Assembly (NCBI GenBank): GCA_911728435.2 | Contig: OU452212.1 | Span: forward strand, 3,106,563 to 3,170,562 | DNA from: Apoderus coryli | Lineage: Eukaryota; Arthropoda; Insecta; Coleoptera; Attelabidae | Length of the DNA: 64,000 nt | Direction of reading: 5' to 3' | Part shown: piece by piece, positions 10,607-22,900 of the stretch | Position numbering within the stretch: the stretch's first letter is position 1 | Layout of the letters: each line of letters opens with the position of its first letter | The notes under the pieces: model-generated | Database searches by the model: none | The model's input: only the letters and a program-made list of their open reading frames with translations | What the model was told of the DNA's origin: nothing | Program-made: the position numbers and the translations under genes

Positions 10607-13191
10607 ATGGCAGACGACTCTTGGAGAACGCATACATTTCGGCAAAGCGTTGTCGGCAAAATGTGAGTTTTTTCAAATCAGTTGCATTTGATTTAACTGT
10701 ATTATGAATCTGTTACTTTTTTGTTACATATTGTAAATGGGGTTTCCCATTAATACTAATACGTATGTATGTATGTAATTAATAATAATAATAATAATAA
10801 TAATCTTTATTCATCAGGTACAACAATAGTACATAGAATGTGTCAAAAACTTCACAAATAGCAATTCTCAAAATGACTATAATTACAATTACACAACCAG
10901 CACGTTAATATCTACAATCTACAAAAATAAATAACAAAATACAGTAATATTTACATTGACAAACAACAATTATATCGAACAATCACTTTAACAATTAAGT
11001 ATGTCCAAAATATTCATTCAACGAATAAAAACTGTGCTGTAAAAGCCAAGCCTTAACGCCGCATTTAAATTTTCTTGAACCAGGGATAACTTTCAGATGC
11101 CGAGGCAGATGGTTAAAAATCTTGATAGGCATTACCAAAGAACTATTTGCCGATAGGGAGAGTCTGTGAGCAGGTAGTCTTAAATTCAGCTTATGTCTTA
11201 GCTCATAATTGGATATCTGGCTTGTGCTTTCAAATTTATCGATGTTAGAATAAACATAGAACGCACTCTCCAATATATAAATTGAGGTAACAGTTAAAAT
11301 ATGTAAGGTCTTAAACAATTGGCGGCAGGGAAATCTCGCAGATTTAAATGACATTGTCCTAATGATCCTCTTTTGTAAAATTAGTAGTTCGTCCGTGCGT
11401 CGCGAGTTACCCCATACCACAATTGAATAGGATAATACAGAATGGACATGTGCAAAATAGAAACATAACAACACATCAAGGGTAACAAAGCTTCTGAGTT
11501 TCCAGATCAAAAAGGACAGCCTGCAGAGCTTCCTCGAAACAGTCTCGATTTGCCTGTACCAATTTAGATGCGAGTCGATCTCAACTCCCAAGAACCTCAC
11601 TCCATCCGTCTGCACAAGGCGGCACTCCGAACTCTGGACTCTTACGCTGTAGTCCACCTCCTTAGTAGAAAAATGGACGTGATTAGTTTTCCTCAAGTTC
11701 AACACTAGGTCATTAGTACCACAATAACCCTGCATATCTTCCAGGCATTCATGCGCCTTGGCACTCAAACCGTTAATAGTATCAGCAGAAACTATTGCTG
11801 ATGTATCGTCTGCAAAAAGAGTTATGTCATGAGCGGATTTTATTAGTGAAGATATGTCAGAAATAAACATAATAAAAATCAACGGTCCCAGCGTGCTACC
11901 CTGGGGAACGCCAACGTTGATTTCACGAACTGACGACTCAAACGTGACACCGTTACGGTTGAGACTTACTTTCTGCGTTCTACCAGAGAGATATGATGCT
12001 ATCCAATTTAAAGATGTTCCACGAATACCAGCGTTAAAAAGTTTAGATAATACATGTTGATGGTTTACCGTCTCAAAGGCACGCGTATAATCGAAAAATA
12101 AACCCGAACACTTTTGTCTCCCCTCCAGTCCCCTCAACACATTACCGACAAATCGAATTACCGCATCTTGCGTAGACATGCCTTGTCTAAACCCAAATTG
12201 GTTTTGGCCAAGTATATTGTACCTATTTACAAAATCATTAAGTTGATTATAGAAAGCATTTTCAAAAACTTTTGAGAAAACAGATAGTACTGAGATTCCT
12301 CTATAGTTTACCACATTTTTTGGATCTTCCTTTTTAAAAATAGGCACAACTTTGGCCAGTTTTAAATCTTGCGGAAATTTACCATCCAGAAAAGAATGAT
12401 TAATTAAATGTGCCAAAATCGGTGCTATGTCTTCAATAACGTGCTTTAAGAGAGAGCAGGGGATACCATCAGAGCCGCTTGAGTCTTTTCGCGTTACCTT
12501 CCGCAGAATCCTACATACTTCCACTTCATGTACAGGGTGCAGAAAAAAAGTTTTACTATTGAATAGCGGTATCTCACGGTTCAATGAGTGATTGTTCGGT
12601 CTGACCAAATTCTTAACCGAGTCAGTGAAATAGTCGTTAAACATATCCGCTGCATGCTCATCACAGGGATACTCTCGTTCATCTCCGTCCGGAGATGTTC
12701 TACAATTAGTGTTTAAAACGTAATACGTTTTCGTTGGATATTAATCAAGTAATTAAAATATAAAAAATTTCCAGAGATGAAGCCATTCGTGCGTCAGGGA
12801 TGAGCACCTCGAGAAACAGCATTGAAATGGAGAACCATGTTTTTCAAAAAGCAAGAAATAAAGACGAATATCTTGGTTTTGTTGCCAGATTAATATTGCA
12901 TGTTAGAGAAATGAGTAAGTTACTGTGTCGGTAGTATACTTAACTATTATTTGAATTTCTCATATCCACGTGCCCACCATTATTTTCGTTTTCAGTACAA
13001 GTTGATGAAGACTGGCTTAATAAAGAGGTAGTTTGTGCACTTAAAAAAATAGTTGAGTAATAGTTAACAATATTGTATCGGTTTTATTTCAGTTGGAGAA
13101 AATATTAAATTCGCGCCCACCGAAATTAGTGAAAGTTATGCCTTTGGCAAAACTCCATACTTTGGGAAAAGATAATGAAGAAACTAAATGA
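10607..13191 (+). CDS. Possible short MED15 isoform (KIX domain plus alternative tail)
   Basis: After MED15 exon 2 two further exons fit in phase: 12996-13027 (acceptor TTTTCAG, donor GTAGTT) and 13093-13191 (acceptor TTTATTTCAG), ending in TGA. The product would be 108 residues: the KIX domain and a 43-residue tail beginning [22 protein letters not shown] follows at 13243-13248, so a complete 3' end exists. I do not recognise the tail. Without an activation domain it could compete with MED15 for activators, which is inference. The two exons could instead belong to a separate small gene. Confidence 0.4.
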
Positions 13192-16100
13192 AACATTTTT
13201 CTAAATTACTTACTATTGTACCTAGTTGCTTAAATAATTGATAATAAAATAATAATTAGAACTGCTGTCAGGAGATATAATTTACTGGGGTAACTACATT
13301 CTACATTCCGTTTTGCGATTCCGCCGCCGTAGCGCTACGGTCGGCATTCCGCGCATGCGCGCTGGTTACCTACATCTCTTGTCTACGCACTGACGCCATT
13401 ACAGTCTGATTCCTCATTGTATACGTTGTTTACTGAGTGTGTAAGATGCCTCCGACAATCGTGAGTCCCGCCGATTGTGAAGTACGAGCTGTTATACGAT
13501 TTCTTAGTGCTAAAGGCGTAAAACCGATCGATATTCATCGTGAGATCTGTGAGGTTTACGGACAAAACATTATGAGTGATGGAATGGTAAGGAAATGGGT
13601 GCGAGCATTTAAAGATGGCCGCACAAATGTGCATGATGAAGAACGGAGTTGGCGTCCTTCGGTCGTTAATGAAGATTTGGTGCAGAAAGTGGAGGAAAAG
13701 GTGACAGAAAACAGACGCTTTACAATTTCATCAATGTGCGACTGCTTTCCTCAATATTCTCGTAGTGTTTTGTATCGCATTGTGACCGAGAACTTGAATT
13801 ACCGGAAATTGTGTTCACATTGAGTTCCAAAAATGTTGACGGATGTGCACAAAACCCAACGATTAGGCAGTGCATTGACTTTCCTTGAGCGGTACCACAA
13901 TGAAGGTGAAGATTTTTTAGACCAAATTGTTACTGGTGACGAAACATGGGTGGCCTACGTCACACCAGAATTGAAACAACAATCCATGGAATGGCGACAT
14001 TCATCATCACCCAAAAGAGTGAAGTTTAAGCAAACAATTTCTGCCCGGAAAATCATGTGCACAGTTTTTTGGGACAGAAAAGGAGTATTGCTAGTGGAGT
14101 TTCTGCCTCGTAATGAGACAATCAATGCCGCGTCTTATTGTGAGACATTGAACAATCTGCGTCGTGCAATCCAGAACAAAAGACGTGGCAAGTTGAGTAA
14201 GGGTATCGTTTTGCTGCATGACAATGCCCGTCCACATGTGGCTAATCGGGCCAAAGATCTCATCAAATCTTTTAAATGGGAAACTCTAGATCATTCTCCA
14301 TACAGCCCTGATCTGGCGCCCAGCGACTACCATTTGTTCCTGCACTTGGAGAAACCCCTGGGTGGTCAGCGTCTTCAAGACGATAACGAAGTCAAAACAT
14401 TTGTGATACAGTGGTTAACAAGTCAGGCGGCAGAATTTTATGAGGAGGGTATTCAAAAACTGGTGCCACGTTATGACAAGTGCCTCAATATTCACGGAAA
14501 TTATGTAGAAAAGTAGATTAAGGTACAGGCTTTCATGTAAAAATAAAATTATTGCGATATCTTTGCACGTCTTTTTTTAATTCCTAGATAAGTTCAACCA
14601 GATAAAGAATTCAAATACAAGAAATATTGCGCGAGTTTAACGTCGAATACTGTTAAAACGTGAGATCTGGCAACACGATGTTGTGCAAAAGCGAGTATTA
14701 TGAACATTCGAATACCCGATCGGGTGTCATCGTTTACTATAAAAATACTAATAATCATTATTTAACTGTATTTTGTTCATTTTTGTAATTAAATAGTTAA
14801 TAATTGTATAAAAACATGTTCAAATTCAAATTGCATGCTACATAAAGTGGCTAAAAATGGAATGTCTGTGTTCTGTCGAAAGTCGAAATATATATCAGAT
14901 CTAGCTACGTTGCCGCACTTTACACAAATTCATATATAACACGCTGAATCTGTGTTACAGATTAGGCGTTAGTTTAGCCTATTTTAAATATTTCCAGACC
15001 CGAAAAAAGATCAAGGCATGGGCGGTCCCGGCGGTAACCAGCAGCAACCTGGCGGGCCCGGTATGCAGGACCCTATTAACGCTTTACAAAACTTGGCCAG
15101 TCAGGGTAGTCGGAATCCAATGATGGGCGGCATGGGTGGTCCCCAACCAGGTCAAGTGGGTGTCCCACAACAGGCACCTCAACAGCAACAACAGCAGGCG
15201 CAGCAACAACAACAAGGCGCTGCTACAAATCTATTGCAAACGTTGAATAGGGGCGGGCCTGGACAGGGTATGATGATGGGTGGTATGCCGGGCAATATGC
15301 CTACGAATATGCCAATGCAGGTACGACATCGAAGGTGTGATAAATCATCGGATTTATTCTGAAGATTTCTAGGGTAGACAAAATATGGGTATGCCGCCCA
15401 ACAGCGGCCCTATGGGGCCCCAAATGGTCAACCAAATGGCGATTCAAATGTCAAATGCTGGTATGGGCCAAATGCAACCAAATCAAATGCAAAACACTGG
15501 TGCTCAAATGGGAAATGCTGCCGGGCAAATGTCGATGGGTGGAGGCGGGATGCAAGCGGGTATGGGTGGCCCAATGCCCAATCAAATGATGGGTAGGTTA
15601 CTGTTACCAATTGGAGTTCAATTCAAAAATTATTTTCTTCATGTATAGGAGGTATGTCCCAAATGACACAACAGAAACCGAGTCCGCAAATGATGATGAA
15701 TACGATGGCACAAAATTTTCCGAGACAGCCCACGCCTAATCAAATGTACACTCAGAGCCCATCTCCTTCGGTACAGTCTCCAGCTGGGTTAAGCAGTCAG
15801 CAACCGGTCCCTTCACCTGCTTTGGATCCCTCACCAGGTAAGCAATCGAAGTTTTGTTTGCCTCGTAGTATTCGGTATTTTCCGTGCGCTGTTGCCAACT
15901 TGCGTGAAATTTATTGGAACATCAAGAAAATTTAATTGTAATTGTTTTAGGTGGTCAAATGAATATGATGTGTGGCTCAGGACCGCCGCGTTCAGTGAGT
16001 ATGGCACCGAGTCCGGGCAGTTCGTTGAACACCCCTGGGGGCCAACCAGCTCAAAGCCCCATGGGTGGTGGTGCAATGACCGACGAACAAGCTTATAGAG

Positions 16101-19100
16101 ATAAAGTTCGACAGTTAAGTAAATACATTGAGCCTTTACGAAAGATGATCTCAAGGATGGGGAACGAAGACATTGACAAGATGTCGAAAATGAAGAAACT
16201 CTTGGAGATCCTCTCAAATCCTCAACAAAGGATGCCACTGGAGACTTTAATCAAATGTGAGATAGTTCTGGAAAAGATTGATTTTAAGCGTGGCGATGGT
16301 AGCGTGCCAGCACCGACTGCGCCTCATTTTAGGGAGCCGCATGTCTTTAATGCTCTTCTGGAGGCAGTGGGGAGTCATTTGCAGAGCAGTGCGGTGAATC
16401 ACACATTGCAAAGAACGTTTGCTCCTACTTTGGATGCACTTTTTGGACCTGATATCAAGTAAGTAATTGAGTTGAGAGTGGAAATCGTGAAATAATATTG
16501 TAACGTTCAGGTTGCTTCCACCGTTAAAGAAGGCACGTATTGAAGAACCCACCAGTGACATTCCAGACGTGCTACAAGGTGAAATCGCGCGGTTGGATCA
16601 ACGATTCAAGGTTAGTTTTGCACGTTGACGTTTCGAATTGGAATAATGCTTAATTTTACTTCCAGGTGTCGCTAGATACGAATCAAGCACCCGGTTCCAA
16701 GACTATTCAGTTAGTATGTTGTTTGGATGATAAAAACCTCCCTTGTGTCCCGCCTATTTCTGTGACAGTGCCGGATGATTATCCATACACTTCTCCAACA
16801 TGTCATATATCCGCGCAAGATTATGATGCAACAGAATTCCTGACGAACGTCAAAAAGTTCCTTGAGGTAAGCGTAGTTTACAGTAGAATTGAAGGACACT
16901 AAATAAATGAAGGCAAATTTCAATTGCTAGAGCTCCATAACCAATTGCCTGGGCACTAACAGGAGGGAGTTTAGGGGCTTCAGCAATTTGGAGTTTTGAG
17001 TAAAGTAAGGAATATTTTCACAAAAGTATGCCAGCAATATTGATCTGGCACTAGAACATTCAATGCGCTTAAAAAGTCCTTTTCACTTGTAAAACATTGT
17101 TTTTCCTGAGCAAGATTCCCCGCAAACCTTGCTAAAACGCATTAGAACATTCAAAGCGCTTAAAAAGTCCTTTCCACTTGTAAAACATTGTTTTTCCTGA
17201 GCAAGATTCCCCATAAACCATGCTAAAACGCACTAGAATATTCAAAGCGCTTAAAAAGTCCTTTCCACTTGTAAAACATTGTTTTTCCTGAGCAAGATTC
17301 CCCGCAAACCTTGCTAAAACGCATTAGAACATTCAAAGCGCTTAAAAAGTCCTTGCCACTTGTAAACCATTGTTTTTCCTGAGCAAGATTCCACGCAAAC
17401 CTTGCTAAAACGCATTAGAATATTCAAAGCGCTTAAAAAGTCCTTTCCACTTGTAAAACATTGTTTTTCCTGAGCAAGATTCCCCGCAAACCTTGCTAAA
17501 ACGCATTAGAACATTCAAAGCGCTTAAAAAGTCCTTGCCACTTGTAAACCATTGTTTTTCCTGAGCAAGATTCCCCGCAAACCTTGCTAAAACGCATTAG
17601 AATATTCAAAGCGCTTAAAAAGTCCATGCCACTTGTATACCATTGTTTTTCCTGAGCAAGATTCCCTGCAAACCTTGCTAAAATGCATTAGAACATTCAA
17701 AGCGCTTAAAAAGTCCTTTCCACTTGTAAAACATTGTTTTTCCTGAGCAAGATGCCCCGCAAACCTTGCTAAAACGCATTAGAACATTCAAAGCGCTTAA
17801 AAAGTCCTTTCCACTTGTAAACCATTGTTTTTCCTGAGCAAGATTCCCCGCAAACCTTGCTAAAACGCATTAGAACATTCAAAGCGCTTAAAAAGTCCTT
17901 GCCGCTTGTAAACCATTGTTTTTCCTGAGCAAGATTCCCTGCAAACCTTGCTAAAACGCATTAGAACACTCAAAGCGCTTAAAAAGTCCTTTCCACTTGT
18001 ATAACATTGTTTTTCCTGAGCAAGATTCCCCATAAACCATGCTAAAACGCACTAGAATATTCAAAGCGCTTAAAAAGTCCTTTCCACTTGTAAAACATTG
18101 TTTTTCCTGAGCAAGATTCCCCGCAAACCTTGCTAAAACGCATTAGAACATTCAAAGCGCTTAAAAAGTCCTTGCCACTTGTAAACCATTGTTTTTCCTG
18201 AGCAAGATTCCCCGCAAACCTTGCTAAAACGCATTAGAATATTCAAAGCGCTTAAAAAGTCCATGCTACTTGTATACCATTGTTTTTCCTGAGCAAGATT
18301 CCCTTCAAACCTTGCTAAAATGCATTAGAACATTCAAAGCGCTTAAAAAGTCCTTTCCACTTGTAAAACATTGTTTTTCCTGAGCAAGATTCCCCGCAAA
18401 CCTTGCTAAAACGCATTAGAACATTCAAAGCGCTTAAAAAGTCCTTTCCACTTGTAAACCATTGTTTTTCCTGAGCAAGATTCCCCGCAAACCTTGCTAA
18501 AACGCATTAGAACATTCAAAGCGCTTAAAAAGTCCTTGCCGCTTGTAAACCATTGTTTTTCCTGAGCAAGATTCCCTGCAAACCTTGCTAAAACGCATTA
18601 GAACACTCAAAGCGCTTAAAAAGTCCTTTCCACTTGTATAACATTGTTTTTCCTGAGCAAGATTCCCCATAAACCATGCTAAAACGCACTAGAATATTCA
18701 AAGCGCTTAAAAAGTCCTTTCCACTTGTAAAACATTGTTTTTCCTGAGCAAGATTCCCCGCAAACCTTGCTAAAACGCATTAGAACATTCAAAGCGCTTA
18801 AAAAGTCCTTGCCACTTGTAAACCATTGTTTTTCCTGAGCAAGATTCCCCGCAAACCTTGCTAAAACGCATTAGAATATTCAAAGCGCTTAAAAAGTCCA
18901 TGCTACTTGTATACCATTGTTTTTCCTGAGCAAGATTCCCTTCAAACCTTGCTAAAATGCATTAGAACATTCAAAGCGCTTAAAAAGTCCTTTCCACTTG
19001 TAAAACATTGTTTTTCCTGAGCAAGATTCCCCGCAAACCTTGCTAAAACGCATTAGAACATTCAAAGCGCTTAAAAAGTCCTTTCCACTTGTAAACCATT

Positions 19101-19804
19101 GTTTTTCCTGAGCAAGATTCCCCGCAAACCTTGCTAAAACGCATTAGAACATTCAAAGCGCTTAAAAAGTCCTTGCCGCTTGTAAACCATTGTTTTTCCT
19201 GAGCAAGATTCCCTGCAAACCTTGCTAAAACGCATTAGAACACTCAAAGCGCTTAAAAAGTCCTTTCCACTTGTATAACATTGTTTTTCCTGAGCAAGAT
19301 TCCCAGCAAACCTTGCTAAAACGCATTAGAACATTCAAAGCGCTTAAAAAGTCCTTTCCACTTGCAAACCATTGTTTTTCCTGAGCAAGATTCCCCGCAA
19401 ACCTTGCTAAAACGCATTAGAACATTCAAAGCGCTTAAAAAGTCCTTTCCACTTGTAAACCATTGTTTTTCCTGAGCGAGATTCCCTGCAAACCTTGCTA
19501 AAACGCATTAGAACACTAAAAGCGCTTAAAAAGTCCTTTCCACTTGTAAACCATTGTTTTTTTCTGAGCCAGATTCCCTGTAAACCGATGACATCTCTTC
19601 CATAGTGGGTTGAACAGAGTTTCCTTGTTTGAGGAAGAACGATTTTTTATTTTTCTGTTACAGGCACGAATAAAAAAATTAAGGAAAAACTTTTCCCTAT
19701 CCGAACTGCTTAACACATGGGAATTAAGTGTTAGACAGGCGTCATCACCAGGCTCATCCAATGCAATGAACATTAGTGAATTAGCAGTTTTAATGGGATT
19801 CTGA
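10607..19804 (+). CDS. MED15: Mediator complex subunit 15
   Basis: MED15 is the Mediator tail subunit that links activators to RNA polymerase II in the nucleus. Exons by phase and GT-AG sites: 10607-10662, 12775-12914, 14998-15320, 15373-15592, 15649-15837, 15951-16458, 16511-16610, 16666-16866, 19664-19804; 625 residues. Residues 1-65 form the KIX domain ([18 protein letters not shown], then [20 protein letters not shown]). Residues about 70-300 are Gly/Met/Gln-rich with polyglutamine. The conserved C-terminal part has [19 protein letters not shown] and [14 protein letters not shown], ending ELAVLMGF. All phases close. Introns carry a non-LTR element, a mariner and a 91-bp satellite. The stop is 154 bp from the convergent CTNNBL1 stop. 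The family is not in doubt; individual exon edges are hand-called. Confidence 0.95.
10779..12745 (-). mobile_element. 5'-truncated non-LTR retrotransposon in MED15 intron 1
   Basis: Antisense to MED15. The 3' end is at the left, with an (AAT)n run (about 10779-10803) next to CTTTATT, the reverse complement of an AATAAAG(ATT)n tail. The only coding region is reverse transcriptase. The 5' junction lies between 12645 and 12745, just upstream of MED15 exon 2. I could not define a target duplication. Confidence 0.8.
10995..12644 (-). CDS. Non-LTR reverse transcriptase (truncated element)
   Basis: A 549-residue open frame with the reverse transcriptase blocks in order: [31 protein letters not shown] (the usual NYRPIS is changed), [13 protein letters not shown] carrying the motif A aspartate, [16 protein letters not shown] and the catalytic FADD box, followed by a connection region with [12 protein letters not shown]. 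Endonuclease and gag are missing, so the copy is dead on arrival. The open frame over 1.6 kb suggests a fairly recent insertion. Clade CR1/Jockey-like, unresolved. Confidence 0.8.
   Translation of the reverse strand: MFNDYFTDSVKNLVRPNNHSLNREIPLFNSKTFFLHPVHEVEVCRILRKVTRKDSSGSDGIPCSLLKHVIEDIAPILAHLINHSFLDGKFPQDLKLAKVVPIFKKEDPKNVVNYRGISVLSVFSKVFENAFYNQLNDFVNRYNILGQNQFGFRQGMSTQDAVIRFVGNVLRGLEGRQKCSGLFFDYTRAFETVNHQHVLSKLFNAGIRGTSLNWIASYLSGRTQKVSLNRNGVTFESSVREINVGVPQGSTLGPLIFIMFISDISSLIKSAHDITLFADDTSAIVSADTINGLSAKAHECLEDMQGYCGTNDLVLNLRKTNHVHFSTKEVDYSVRVQSSECRLVQTDGVRFLGVEIDSHLNWYRQIETVSRKLCRLSFLIWKLRSFVTLDVLLCFYFAHVHSVLSYSIVVWGNSRRTDELLILQKRIIRTMSFKSARFPCRQLFKTLHILTVTSIYILESAFYVYSNIDKFESTSQISNYELRHKLNLRLPAHRLSLSANSSLVMPIKIFNHLPRHLKVIPGSRKFKCGVKAWLLQHSFYSLNEYFGHT
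13446..14516 (+). pseudogene. mariner transposase with one in-frame stop
   Basis: A Tc1/mariner-superfamily transposase in one frame throughout. The amino part has the helix-turn-helix region ([16 protein letters not shown], then [15 protein letters not shown]). The catalytic part has [17 protein letters not shown] and [12 protein letters not shown], the D,D(34)D triad of mariner. A TGA at 13821-13823 replaces the expected Trp of the conserved WVP block, where VPKMLTD follows directly. That single nonsense change splits the gene. It lies in MED15 intron 2 in the sense direction. I could not identify terminal inverted repeats. Confidence 0.9.
17040..19590. repeat. 91-bp satellite array with 637-bp higher-order units in MED15 intron 8
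   Basis: The marker GCGCTTAAAAAGTCC recurs every 91 bp (17065, 17156, 17247, 17338 and onward) for about 28 copies. Variant markers show a higher-order period of seven monomers: CCATAAACCATGC at 18030 and 18667, and the CCC(T)TCAAACC/CCCTGCAAACC-AAAATGC unit at 17664, 18301 and 18938, all 637 bp apart. The array fills nearly the whole intron before the last coding exon and ends about 75 bp before that exon's acceptor. Confidence 0.95.
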
Positions 19805-19958
19805 TAAACTAGTCAAGTAGGTAAATGAAATAGCAATTAAGATAGTTTTATTTTTTTATTTATCTCATTAATATAGACTAAGTAATAATAATTATGTACT
19901 AAACCTTATTGTTTTATAATTAATTAAATAATAACGATAATAATCCAAATTTGTTTTG

Positions 19959-22900
19959 TTAAAATTTATCAACCAGATGGAGAATGTGTTGCTGTTCTTG
20001 ATCACGCCATTCATTGTCGCCTTCACCTAAATTTCCTGCATATTCTCTCATGATATGACGAATTGTCTTTAATGATGCACCACGTAAGTTTAGGATTTGT
20101 ACAACGCGTTGTTTGATGCTTGCTGGACCCGCAGCACAAACCTAAAAACAGTTAATGGTTACAGAATATCCTCACTAAATGCCTTTGTTTAAGATTTAAG
20201 GACTACAAATTTAAGTTTCTTCGAACAACTTTCAAACAGGTCGGAATTTTAGTTCGCTTTCTTTGGAGAGTCATAGCTCTGGAAGTATAAATTAGAAAAA
20301 TACTAGAATTGCCTAAAATGTATGAAATTTAATGCTCTATCCAGTGCTTTTAACCAGAGCCTCACAGATGGTATAGTTTTAAAAATATTTGGAAAATTAT
20401 ACAGGTATGTCAGAAGTTACTCAAACTTTCTGGAATACTTTGGAGCTCAACGTCTGTTAAGCCCAGCAATCTACAAGAAAGTAGCAAAAAACGTTAACAA
20501 ACGAATGTTCTATAAAATAAATTTTCCTGCAATCTCGCCCCTTTTATAGTTTTTGAAATATTTTGATTTCTTCAAAAAATAGAAGTTAAGAATTAGAGTC
20601 TTTATTGAACGAGCGATAATTCTGGAATTAAAAAATCATAAAAATATTGGAATTGCGAAAAAATGTAGGAAATTTCATGCTCTATCCAGTTCTTTTAACC
20701 AGAGCCTCACAGATGGTATAGTTTTGAAAATATTTGGAAAATTATACAGGTATGTCAGAAGTTAATCAAACTTTCTGGAATACTTTGGAGCTCAACGTCT
20801 GTTAAGCCCAGCAATCTACAAGAAAGTAGCAAGAAACGTTAACAAACGAATAATAATAATAATAATAATAATAATACACATTTATTTCAGTAATATGTAA
20901 ATACATAAAATGAAACAAGTCATCGAACAGAAAAAAAGAGAGAAAACAAATCAAAATATAATAAAACTAAAGTACTTAAGTAAATCTACTCATACAATAT
21001 ATCATGTGTTCCCAATCATGTAAGAATCATACATATACATTACGATTACCATAAATACACACAACAAAACAAAAATTACCACACTGCAAAAAGATAATCA
21101 TTTATACTATAAGGTTCAATCTCCAGAAGTAGAGCTTTAACCTCCTTTTTGAAAACATTTAGATTTCTAGTTTCCTTCATTTTCTTTGGCAATTTATTAA
21201 AAAGTTTTACACAGATAAAATGTGGACACGTTTCAGTCAGTGTAAGACGATGTATTGGGTATAATATATCAATTGATCTGGTGTTATATGAATGATCCAC
21301 AGAAGTTTCAAAACTATTTTTATTTTTAAAAAAGAACATCAGGCACTCATACACATATAGCCCGTAAATTGTCAAAATTGATTCCTTTCTAAAATGATTT
21401 CTACAACTCTGTCTATATGTAAGGCCAGTTATAATTCTTAAAATTCGTTTCTGAGCAACGAAAATATTTTGAGTTTCTCGGTCTTTTCCCCAAAAAATTA
21501 TTCCGTAACGAAGCAGTGATTCAAAGTTCGCATAATAAACAATTTTAAGACAGTGACTATTTAGATATTTGTTAATTACTCGCACAGCAAAACATACAGA
21601 ATTTAGTTTCTTTAACAGAGATCTTATATGTTCCGACCACTCTAAAAATTCATTTATTTGGATACCTAAAAGTTTTGCAGTACATTCTATCTTGAAATTA
21701 TTTCCAGCAATGCACATACTTTCTGGTTTCTGAACTCTGGAATTCTTAGTTCTAAAGAGAACGACTTTTGTTTTAGATTCATTAAGTAGTAATTTATTTT
21801 TAGTGAGCCAATCTGATGTTTTTTCATATAGTGTCGAACATTCACAAATTACATTTGCCAAGATATTTTCTCGAACTAGCAATGTTGTGTCATCAACATA
21901 ATTGATGATATGCCACGAGTTTCTGTCCACACTATCGTTAATATCATTAATGTAAATTACAAACATAATTGGTCCCAATATGCTTCCCTGAGCAACCCCA
22001 TACGCTGTAGGCAGCACATTCGAAGAAAAACTACCGCCAACATCATTAATATCTACCCGTTGAAATCTACCAGTCAAATAAGATTGGAACCACTCCTTTG
22101 CTTGTCCACGCACTCCATATCTATCCATCTTATCGATAAGCAACGCTCTATCTAAACAATCATATGCCTTAGAGAGATCAAGAAAAATTCCAGCAGCTAA
22201 ATTTCCGCCCTCCAATCCATTCAAGATTGCTCGAACAAATTCAAACAATGCAGTGAATGTGTTTTTACCTTTAATATAACCATGTTGATTTTCATTTAAT
22301 AGCGAATAAATAGTAAAAAAATTTATCAACCTATCAGACATGGCCATCTCGAAAAATTTCGAAAAACCGGACAAGATATTGATTGGCCTATAATTGCTGA
22401 ACTCGCTCGCATCCCCATTTTTAAAAATTGGCCTTACAACTGCATGTTTTAGCTGGTCCGGAAATATTCCATGTTTAAACGAGTTATTTATAATATAACA
22501 TAGTACCTTAGCTATATCGGGACTGGATAATTTTATTAAACTAGTAGGTATGTTGTCGATGCCACATGAGTGTTTATTCTTAATACGTGACGAATAGTTA
22601 AGAATCTCAGAAACGGTTGTAGGGCGAAGAAACATTGATTTATTATTTATAGGGAACGTCAGTGTATGATTACTAGCCTGAATCTTACCTAAAATGTTGG
22701 GAATTATCTCTAATAAATATCGATTATAATTATCCGCTGTATTCTTACCCCCGTCTAAATTATGAACAGTAGGTGATTTCCCTTGAATTTCACTGCAAAC
22801 TGACCACATAGATTTCATTTTATTGTCAGAATTATTAATTTTGTCTTGATATGATTTTGCACGTGTCGACCTCAATAAACCATCATATTCTTTTTTTGTA

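Noticed and set aside
13285..14580. Terminal inverted repeats of the mariner copy
   Set aside because: I compared both flanks and found no convincing matching ends, so only the transposase region is annotated.
17040..19590. Regular short repeats that could suggest a CRISPR array
   Set aside because: The whole 91-bp unit repeats with no unique spacers, it lies in an intron of an animal gene, and no cas genes are present. It is a satellite.
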